Assembly (NCBI GenBank): GCA_002429965.1
Contig: DJBG01000047.1
Span: 25,900 to 32,045 of the forward strand
Direction: 5' to 3'
Source: Hungatella sp. UBA5982
GTDB lineage: Bacteria; Bacillota; Clostridia; Lachnospirales; Lachnospiraceae
Length of the DNA stretch: 6,146 nucleotides
Shown here: positions 1-5,296 of the stretch, one piece after another
Layout of the letters: each line of letters opens with the position of its first letter
Numbering within the stretch: the stretch's first letter is position 1
Position numbers and translations under genes: made by a program
Notes under the pieces: generated by a model
What the model saw: the letters and a program-made list of their open reading frames with translations, nothing else
What the model was told of the DNA's origin: nothing
Databases searched by the model: none

Positions 1-852
1 GGCGCATACTCCAAAGAGGTGATCTTAAGATTAGGCTGGATGAGAGATGTCCTGGGGCCGGTGATTTCTTTAGCGCTTAGAAGGTTTGAAAAGGGGCTGG
101 CCATTAATCCCATGATCGCAAAGGCCATTGCCATGGGAGATGAATTCCATCAAAGGAATATTGCGGCTTCCCTGCTGTTCTTAAAAGAGATGTCCCCAGT
201 CATATTAAGTCTTTCCATAGAAGAGGAGAAGAAAAGGGAAGTCATTCAGTTTCTGGCTGATACGGACCAGTTTTTCTTAAATATCATGATGGCAGCTGCC
301 AAGGCGGTAATGGATGGGGCGCGCATGATCACAGAAGGAACCATTGTGACAGCAATGTGCAGAAATGGAGAAAACTTTGGGATCAGGATCAGCGGCATGA
401 AGGATGAGTGGTTTACAGCGCCTGTAAACACTCCCCAGGGCCTTTACTTTACAGGATATTCCGGAGAGGATGCCAGTCCGGATATAGGAGACAGCGCCAT
501 CACGGAAACCTTTGGCGTAGGCGGAATGGCAATGATCGCTGCACCTGCTGTCACCAGGTTTATAGGAACAGGCGGCTTTCAGGACGCCCTTCGCATCAGC
601 AATGAAATGATGGAGATCGTCATTGGCCAGAATCCTAATTTTTCCATTCCTACATGGAATTTTCAGGGGACCTGCCTGGGCATTGATGCGAGAAAAGTAG
701 TAGAAACAGGGATCACTCCTGTTATCAATACGGGAATCGCCCATAAGGAAGCCGGTGTGGGGCAGATAGGAGCAGGAACGGTTCATCCGCCTATCCAATG
801 CTTCCAAAAAGCAGTGAGGGCTTATGCAAAAAAACTGGGATATAAAGGGTAA
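1..852 (+). CDS. DUF1116 family protein (YlbE/AllG-YahG-like), C-terminal part; putative oxamate carbamoyltransferase subunit
   Basis: The reading frame is open to the left edge, so the N-terminus is missing. The GTG at 19 is internal, not a start. 283 residues are visible; family members are usually somewhat over 400. Family-type landmarks (visible numbering) are GDEFHQRN at 46-53, a D-x-GDSAITETFGVGG block at 161-175, FIGTGGFQDA at 187-196, and NTGIAHKEAGVGQIGAGT at 243-260 followed by PPIQCF. These are rich in Gly and acidic or His residues, as in a soluble enzyme; no membrane segment is evident. In E. coli the relative YlbE (AllG) works with FdrA (AllF) and YlbF (AllH) as oxamate carbamoyltransferase, converting oxalurate plus phosphate to oxamate plus carbamoyl phosphate. 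The DUF2877 gene 4 bases downstream supports the same complex here. A paralogous E. coli set (YahEFG) of unclear function means the exact substrate is inferred. Family call firm, reaction moderate. Confidence 0.9.
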   Translation, partial: GAYSKEVILRLGWMRDVLGPVISLALRRFEKGLAINPMIAKAIAMGDEFHQRNIAASLLFLKEMSPVILSLSIEEEKKREVIQFLADTDQFFLNIMMAAAKAVMDGARMITEGTIVTAMCRNGENFGIRISGMKDEWFTAPVNTPQGLYFTGYSGEDASPDIGDSAITETFGVGGMAMIAAPAVTRFIGTGGFQDALRISNEMMEIVIGQNPNFSIPTWNFQGTCLGIDARKVVETGITPVINTGIAHKEAGVGQIGAGTVHPPIQCFQKAVRAYAKKLGYKG

Positions 853-856
853 GGAT

Positions 857-1720
857 ATGAGAAGCTTATCAGGAAAGCTGGCAGCGTCAGAGCTGATAGA
901 AGCATTAAAAGAAGGGGAAGCTTATAGAATCCACAGTCAATTTGAGAGCGGATGCAATCTGGTGCTTTCTCCGTTCCTTTGCTTTATTGGAAATAAAAAC
1001 GATTCCCTGGTCCCATATGGTATTTTATTAAATAAGGAGGATCTGCCTGTATTTCTGGAACAGGCAGCCTCCTCCGGCTGTTTTCGGTGGGATGAGAAGG
1101 AAAAGACCCTGTATTCGGATTCCATCCGGCTTTGCTTAAAAAACACCCGGATATACAGCAGCTATATCCAGAAAAAGGAATATTCCATAGACCGTGAATG
1201 GCTTTCCATGTTTGAGAGGCTCATTGATTGGAATCTTCCTACCGGATTTGGGGAATCCATAGGCTCTTTTTTGATGGCAGAGAAAAAAGAAGTGGAGGAA
1301 TTATATCAGGCATTTTCCAAACCAAAAGAAGAGGCTGAAAAAACGATAAAAAGATGGATCGGTAGGGGGAGGGGCCTGACGCCGTCAGGTGATGACTTTC
1401 TTATGGGTCTTCTTTATATGGACAGAATTTGCCCTATGTTGGAAATGCCCTTTCTCCAGGGCTTAAAGGCACTCATAGACCGTCAATATACAACGGATAT
1501 CAGCGGACATTATTATCATTGTGCATTGGAAGGGTATTTTAATATCGTTTTGGCGGAGTTGTTGGATGCCATGATTCAGAAAGATTCTTCGCATATGAAG
1601 ATGTGTATAGGCAGGATAAGGATGATAGGTTCTACCTCCGGCTGCGATATGATGTTAGGTATGGCAGCAGGGGCCAATTTTATCAAAGGCATGGTAAAAA
1701 ATAGAATGGGAGGTCCGTGA
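857..1720 (+). CDS. DUF2877 domain protein (YlbF/AllH-YahE-like); putative oxamate carbamoyltransferase subunit
   Basis: 287 residues from the ATG at 857, chosen because a purine-rich Shine-Dalgarno-like stretch (AAAGGGTAAGG) overlapping the upstream stop precedes it. An in-frame ATG at 824 would add 11 residues and overlap the upstream gene by 29 bases; its ribosome site looks poorer. The diagnostic DUF2877 motif GRGRGLTPSGDDFLMG is at residues 169-184. It is followed by a TTDIS stretch at 212-216 and a second Gly/Asp motif, GSTSGCDMMLG, at 258-268; both are typical of the family. No signal peptide or membrane helix is seen, so the protein is probably cytosolic. E. coli YlbF (AllH) is one of three subunits needed for oxamate carbamoyltransferase. 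The DUF1116 gene immediately upstream fits that pairing, and the close spacing suggests coupled translation. The substrate could differ, because paralogous sets with the same domains exist. Confidence 0.9.
   Translation: MRSLSGKLAASELIEALKEGEAYRIHSQFESGCNLVLSPFLCFIGNKNDSLVPYGILLNKEDLPVFLEQAASSGCFRWDEKEKTLYSDSIRLCLKNTRIYSSYIQKKEYSIDREWLSMFERLIDWNLPTGFGESIGSFLMAEKKEVEELYQAFSKPKEEAEKTIKRWIGRGRGLTPSGDDFLMGLLYMDRICPMLEMPFLQGLKALIDRQYTTDISGHYYHCALEGYFNIVLAELLDAMIQKDSSHMKMCIGRIRMIGSTSGCDMMLGMAAGANFIKGMVKNRMGGP
1035..1073 (+). other. Long intragenic inverted repeat inside the DUF2877 gene
   Basis: AGGAGG (1035-1040) pairs with CCTCCT (1068-1073), and CTGCCTGT (1043-1050) pairs with ACAGGCAG (1060-1067). 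This makes a 14-bp stem with a 2-base bulge (AT, 1041-1042) and a 9-base loop. In RNA it would be a stable hairpin. It lies within the coding frame at residues 60-73 and is not followed by a proper T tract, so an intrinsic terminator is unlikely. Its 5' arm contains a perfect Shine-Dalgarno-like hexamer that the structure would hide. Confidence 0.6.
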
Positions 1721-2941
1721 ATGAAAAAAATGAAATTATCAATGACAGTGCAGATCATGATTGGGATGGCTGCGGGGCTGCTGCTTGGAATCTGTTTTGG
1801 GGATTTGGTGAAGGATATCAAGCTGATAGGAGATATCTTCCTGCGGCTCATTCAAATGTCTGTCGTGGTAATGATCATGGGAGCGGTCACTGAATCAGTG
1901 GCCAAACTGGATCCTAAAGAATTAGGGAGATTTGGGGTAAAGATGCTGTTCTGGTTTCTGCTGACCACTGTGTTGGCGGCAGCGGCAGGAGCTGCTATGG
2001 GCCAGTTTTTTCTGCCTGGAAAAGGACTTTCCCTCCCAGTCTCCGATCAGATTGTTCAGACGTCAGACAAGGGACTTTACAACATCATTCTAGATTTTTT
2101 ACCCAGCAATATCGTTCAATCCATGGCAAACTCCAATATGATCCAGGTGATCATATTCTCCGTATTATTCGGCGCGTCTTTGGGGTCCAACCGTATTAAT
2201 AAGGAGAGGAGCCAGCTTATGGGAGTCATAAAGGAATTCAATGAAGTGATATTGGGAATTGTACATAAGGTTATGAACCTGGCTCCATTGGGGATCGGTG
2301 CCCTGCTAGCTTATACCGCAGGTACAACAGGCATTAAGGTCATTATGCCATTGATCAAGTTTCTCTTTATATTCGGGTGCGGTTCTCTTCTGTATCTGGG
2401 GGTTATGATCACATTCGTATCCTTTTACTGTAAGACCAACCCGTTTCGTGTTGGAAGAAAGCTTTGCAATATGACTATTGTTGCATTTACCACAACCTCT
2501 TCTGCCGTTACCCTTCCAACAAAAATGGAGGACAGTGAGAAGAAGCTGGGAGTCAGTAAGAAGGTATCAGGTATTGTCAATCCCCTGGGAATGACCTTGA
2601 ACAGCAATGGCTTATCCATGTTTCTGGCTCTGGCATGCATTACGGTTTCCCAGATTTATGGAATTCCCCTACCCATGCCCCAGCTGGTCCGAGTAATTGT
2701 TTTAGCTACTTTAGCGTGTCTGGGAACGGTGGCAGTACCCGGAGGCGGACTGGTGGCATTGGCTACGGTAATTCCCGCACTTGGCCTTCCGCTGGAGAGC
2801 ATTGCTTTCTTATCCAGCATTGACTGGTTTTCCGGGATGTTCCGCACCATATTGAATGTGGATATTGACGCCTTGGTTGCCATGTTGATAGCAAAGGATG
2901 AAAAGGAACTGGATTACGGGATTTTAAACGGAAATCAATAA
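1721..2941 (+). CDS. Dicarboxylate/amino acid:cation symporter (SDF/DAACS family) with atypical binding site
   Basis: 406-residue polytopic membrane protein, a normal length for the GltPh/DctA/SdcS-type family. The ATG directly abuts the previous TGA, with GGGAGG 7 bases upstream. Landmarks in order are N-terminal hydrophobic helices from about residue 8, the Ser/Thr-rich HP1 tip TTTSSAVTLPT (257-267), the TM7 region NPLGMTLNSNGLS (287-299), the HP2 tip AVPGGG (338-343), and TM8 with R375, T376, N379 and D383. By alignment in mind to GltPh, R375 corresponds to the substrate-carboxylate Arg397 and D383 to sodium ligand Asp405. Two expected residues differ. The NMDGT motif reads NSNGL (294-298), losing the Asp, and the amino-group-binding Asp394 position is G372. 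This argues for a non-amino-acid carboxylate substrate and possibly altered cation coupling. Operon position after the DUF1116/DUF2877 genes suggests uptake or export of a pathway carboxylate such as oxamate or oxalurate; this is inference. Confidence 0.93.
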   Translation: MKKMKLSMTVQIMIGMAAGLLLGICFGDLVKDIKLIGDIFLRLIQMSVVVMIMGAVTESVAKLDPKELGRFGVKMLFWFLLTTVLAAAAGAAMGQFFLPGKGLSLPVSDQIVQTSDKGLYNIILDFLPSNIVQSMANSNMIQVIIFSVLFGASLGSNRINKERSQLMGVIKEFNEVILGIVHKVMNLAPLGIGALLAYTAGTTGIKVIMPLIKFLFIFGCGSLLYLGVMITFVSFYCKTNPFRVGRKLCNMTIVAFTTTSSAVTLPTKMEDSEKKLGVSKKVSGIVNPLGMTLNSNGLSMFLALACITVSQIYGIPLPMPQLVRVIVLATLACLGTVAVPGGGLVALATVIPALGLPLESIAFLSSIDWFSGMFRTILNVDIDALVAMLIAKDEKELDYGILNGNQ

Positions 2942-2968
2942 TCAGAGGATTTATTCCTAAATGCCGGA

Positions 2969-2997
2969 TTGCTAGGATAGTGAGGACATAGTATAAT
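2969..2997 (+). promoter_or_regulatory. Putative sigma-A promoter for the PucR-family gene
   Basis: TTGCTA at 2969-2974 (4 of 6 to the -35 consensus) and a perfect TATAAT at 2992-2997 are separated by exactly 17 bases. Transcription would start near 3004, giving a leader of about 48 bases before the ATG at 3052. A short inverted repeat TCCTA (2955-2959) / TAGGA (2973-2977) straddles the -35 element and could be an operator, but its arms are only 5 bases long. No convincing terminator lies between the transporter stop and this promoter, so readthrough from the upstream operon may also reach the regulator. Confidence 0.7.
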
Positions 2998-3051
2998 AAG
3001 CGTAAATGGGAAAGAAGAAAACGATTCCGAATGTAAAAAGAGGGGCATAAT

Positions 3052-4683
3052 ATGACCGTTGGGAAATTACTGGAAGAACCAATATTTCAAAATCTAAAGG
3101 TGCTGAATAAAAAGGCTGATTTGAGTCGAGAGATTTTCACGGTTGAGTCTACGGAAACGCCGGATGTTGCCTCTTATTTACCAGAGAATACGTTATTGAT
3201 CACTACCGGGATGGCGTTTAAGGAGAACCGGACCGGATTATGTGAATTTATCCTCAGCCTGGACCGCCTGCCCTGTGCAGGATTAGCCATTAAGCTGGGA
3301 CGTTTTATCGACCATCTGGAGCCGGAGGTTATCGACCTGGCGGATCAACTGGGATTTCCTCTGATCCAGATTCCCTATCATATGACATTGGGTGAGGTCT
3401 TTCAGCAGTTATTGGCTTATATCTGGGATAATCAGAACGCAGAACTGACCTTTGCCTTAAACACGCAGAAGAAATTCTCTGCTTTGCTTCTTCAGGGAGC
3501 TTCCATGAGTGTTATGATGAACAACTTAGGGCTTGTCATTAAGAAGCCGGCCGCATTATTAAATCCCTTTGGTGAAGTAGAGGCTGCGACTCATACGTGT
3601 CAGAAGGAATATTTAAAGGCGGCTCAAAATCTGTTCTATGATCTGTCACTTTATGAAAGAAGGACGGACAGTTTTGAGAATTTCGTATATGTGTCAAAGA
3701 TAAAAGAAAAGGTTTGTATCTATCCAATTCAGACGGTGGGGAAAAACCCTTATTATCTTTACATTTACGGCGGCGAGGGAAAGGAAGATACCTTGTCCGG
3801 CATGGTGATCGAGCAGCTGGTGCTGGTGTTTGGCATTTTTCTATATAAGAACCTGTATGTGAGATGCAATCCATTAAAGCAAAAAGAATCGATTTTACAT
3901 ATCCTTGTAAATAAATATAAGAAAGAACGGTGGTCCTCTGCCCAGTTATTCACGGTAGGGGAGAAGTATGGGCTAAAGCCGGCTGCCGGCTATAAAATAA
4001 TCCTGGCAACTCTGGAGCCGTTTGGAGGAAAAGAGTTTGATTTCCTAAACTTATCCCATAGGGAGGAACGGTACATCTTGATCTATGACTGGCTTAGCAG
4101 GAAGCTGCAGGAGAAATTCCATGGGGATATCATCATTTTTCCGGAGACCCTGACTTACCAGTATATTTTACTGATACAGGGAAATTACAGGGAACTGGAG
4201 AAGGTTCTGGAGGAATACCATGAGGCTTTGCAGCATTTTTTGCAGGTCGCTGTCACATTTTCCTTTGGAAATGGCGTGATGGAGCTGGAAACCATGGGAA
4301 ATTCCTATATTACAGCTTTGGAAAGCTATCAGTACGGGGAAGAGAAGGAGAATATTCCCTATATCAAATATTTCAAGTCAACCGATGCCAATGAACTTTT
4401 TAAAATGGTGTCCAGTGAACAAATCAAAGGATACTGCTTATACCATTTAAAGGGCTTAACGAATCCTGTGGATGAGATGACATTAGAGCTTAGGAGGACA
4501 CTTAAGACGTATTTAGACTGCAGGTGCAGTGTCACTGAGACTGCCAATCATATGTTCCTTCACAGGAATACAATTAAATACCGGATTAAGAAGTGTGAAG
4601 AAATTCTTGGCAGGGAAATCGTTGATGCCAATTACTGCTTCCAATTACAGTTAAGTCTGGTTCTGTTAGAACAGAATGAATGA
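3052..4683 (+). CDS. PucR-family transcriptional regulator
   Basis: 543 residues, a usual length for the family. The ATG at 3052 has GAGGGG ending 6 bases upstream. The N-terminal PucR ligand/sensor domain (about residues 5-125) shows the familiar pattern: YLPENTLLITTGMAFK (42-57), AGLAIKLGRF (76-85) and ADQLGFPLIQIP (97-108). A long middle region (about 130-465) fits the GGDEF-like domain seen in these regulators, without an obvious catalytic GGDEF signature. The C-terminus is the PucR helix-turn-helix (about 478-543), with the recognition-helix block ETANHMFLHRNTIKYRI at 496-512. Family members activate or repress purine, allantoin and related catabolic genes. Lying directly after a putative oxalurate/oxamate module with its own promoter, it is probably the local regulator of the upstream operon. 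The effector is unknown; an allantoin-pathway intermediate is a reasonable guess. It could alternatively control the PTS genes downstream. Confidence 0.93.
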   Translation: MTVGKLLEEPIFQNLKVLNKKADLSREIFTVESTETPDVASYLPENTLLITTGMAFKENRTGLCEFILSLDRLPCAGLAIKLGRFIDHLEPEVIDLADQLGFPLIQIPYHMTLGEVFQQLLAYIWDNQNAELTFALNTQKKFSALLLQGASMSVMMNNLGLVIKKPAALLNPFGEVEAATHTCQKEYLKAAQNLFYDLSLYERRTDSFENFVYVSKIKEKVCIYPIQTVGKNPYYLYIYGGEGKEDTLSGMVIEQLVLVFGIFLYKNLYVRCNPLKQKESILHILVNKYKKERWSSAQLFTVGEKYGLKPAAGYKIILATLEPFGGKEFDFLNLSHREERYILIYDWLSRKLQEKFHGDIIIFPETLTYQYILLIQGNYRELEKVLEEYHEALQHFLQVAVTFSFGNGVMELETMGNSYITALESYQYGEEKENIPYIKYFKSTDANELFKMVSSEQIKGYCLYHLKGLTNPVDEMTLELRRTLKTYLDCRCSVTETANHMFLHRNTIKYRIKKCEEILGREIVDANYCFQLQLSLVLLEQNE

Positions 4684-4712
4684 AACCCTGCTCCTGATTT
4701 TTGTCACTGGGT

Positions 4713-4750
4713 ACCATACCTGCCGTCATGCTGGTTGGAGGTATGGTTTT
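4713..4750 (+). terminator. Candidate first terminator or hairpin after the PucR-family gene
   Basis: ACCATACC (4713-4720) pairs perfectly with GGTATGGT (4740-4747), extended by a T-A pair inside (4721/4739). The loop is about 17 bases and a short TTT follows. It starts 30 bases after the regulator's stop. The stem is only moderately stable and the T tract is short, so it may be a weak terminator, a transcript-stabilising 3' hairpin, or incidental. Confidence 0.5.
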
Positions 4751-4779
4751 CTAAATGAGGATATAACTGATAAAAAGGG

Positions 4780-4822
4780 AAAACGCCCTGCAGAAAGTTT
4801 TAAAGCCTGCAGGGCGTTTTTG
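4780..4822 (+). terminator. Strong rho-independent terminator
   Basis: A perfect 14-bp stem pairs 4780-4793 (AAAACGCCCTGCAG) with 4807-4820 (CTGCAGGGCGTTTT). The loop is 13 bases, the core is GC-rich, and a run of five T's ends at 4821. This is a textbook intrinsic terminator. It separates the PucR-family transcript from the PTS operon, whose promoter begins just downstream. The flanking A-rich left side could let it work in the reverse direction too, but no gene on the minus strand needs it. Confidence 0.92.
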
Positions 4823-4834
4823 TATCATACCTAT

Positions 4835-4863
4835 TTGAAACAAACAAAAATTTACCGTAACAT
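4835..4863 (+). promoter_or_regulatory. Putative sigma-A promoter of the PTS operon
   Basis: TTGAAA at 4835-4840 (5 of 6 to the -35 consensus) lies 17 bases from TAACAT at 4858-4863 (4 of 6 to the -10 consensus). Initiation near 4870 would give a leader of about 73 bases. It sits directly after the strong terminator, where a new promoter is expected. A TATAAC at 4912-4917 is an alternative -10, but I find no matching -35 at the right distance. No sigma-54 type -24/-12 pair was seen. Confidence 0.55.
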
Positions 4864-4893
4864 TATGCCGCTTTTCATTTACCATCGACGCCG

Positions 4894-4906
4894 TTTAAGT
4901 GTTAAA
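4894..4906. promoter_or_regulatory. Palindrome TTTAA-GTG-TTAAA, candidate operator
   Basis: A perfect inverted repeat with 5-base arms and a 3-base centre lies in the predicted leader of the PTS operon, about 37 bases before the EIIB start. An overlapping looser pair, GTTA (4901-4904) / TAAC (4914-4917), partly repeats the symmetry. The location, just downstream of the likely start site, suits a repressor site for a sugar-operon regulator. The AT-rich arms are short, so chance is a real possibility. Confidence 0.3.
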
Positions 4907-4942
4907 GTGAATATAACCTAAAAATAAGCGAGGAGGAAGTGT

Positions 4943-5251
4943 ATGAAGATTTTAGCTATCACGGCATGTACGGCAGGAATCGCCCATACGTACATTGCTA
5001 AGGAAAAGCTGGAAAATGCAGCAAAGGAACTGGGAGACTATATCAAGGTGGAGACCCAGGGCTCCATTGGGGTGGAAAATGAGCTTACCCCTGAGGATAT
5101 CCGGGGGGCGGATGTGGTTTTAATTTCCGCGGATATCCGGGTAAACAAAGAACGTTTTGCAGGAAAACCGGTCGTGGGGATTCCAATCAGCATGGTAATG
5201 AAATCTCCAAAAGGGGTAATTTCTAAGATTCACGAAAAATTGGGGAAGTAG
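4943..5251 (+). CDS. PTS fructose-family EIIB component (stand-alone)
   Basis: 102-residue single-domain protein, matching the size of fructose-family EIIB domains. The ATG at 4943 has AGGAGG ending 6 bases upstream, a strong ribosome site. EIIB takes phosphate from EIIA on a conserved cysteine and passes it to the sugar moving through EIIC, on the cytoplasmic face. The phosphorylated residue is predicted as C9, in [13 protein letters not shown] (7-19). The GIAHT signature of the fructose family is intact, but the usual C-P-T-G loop reads C-T-A-G. Further family-like features are [14 protein letters not shown] (36-49), [10 protein letters not shown] (56-65) and a C-terminal amphipathic helix. 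The EIIC gene follows after 45 bases. No EIIA or EIIA fusion is visible; it is probably further downstream or supplied in trans. The sugar specificity cannot be read from this protein. Confidence 0.93.
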   Translation: MKILAITACTAGIAHTYIAKEKLENAAKELGDYIKVETQGSIGVENELTPEDIRGADVVLISADIRVNKERFAGKPVVGIPISMVMKSPKGVISKIHEKLGK

Positions 5252-5296
5252 CCGAAACGCAGCAAAGAAAAGAATATGGAGAAAGAGGGGAATACA

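Larger units (their letters stand above)
4684..4942 (+). other. Intergenic region between two transcription units; no gene
   Basis: This 259-base stretch contains two hairpins, a sigma-A-like promoter, a palindrome and the ribosome site of the PTS EIIB gene. An 81-codon open frame (4676-4921) overlaps the regulator's 3' end. It runs through both hairpins and the promoter, lacks any recognisable domain and has low-complexity basic content, so it is not treated as a gene. I see no riboswitch, RNA gene or mobile-element end here. Confidence 0.75.

Noticed and set aside
277..807. 176-codon open frame on the minus strand within the DUF1116 gene
   Set aside because: It lies wholly antisense to a well-supported coding frame. 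Its Cys/Arg/His-rich composition looks like a shadow, and it has no ribosome site or domain.
3026..3034. CCGAA-containing sequence resembling part of a Bacillus PurR box upstream of the PucR-family gene
   Set aside because: Only the CCGAA core matches, the flanking positions do not fit, and no second inverted box is present.
3977..3991. Palindrome AGCCGG-CTG-CCGGCT inside the regulator gene
   Set aside because: The arms are short, the site is mid-coding, no T tract follows, and such repeats are expected by chance at this size.
4676..4921. 81-codon plus-strand open frame after the regulator
   Set aside because: It runs through two hairpins and the PTS promoter, overlaps the regulator stop, and has no recognisable motif.
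5095..5141. 11-base direct repeat GGATATCCGGG at 5095-5105 and 5131-5141
   Set aside because: It is 36 bases apart and in frame, encoding two D-I-R tripeptides of EIIB. Codon coincidence explains it.
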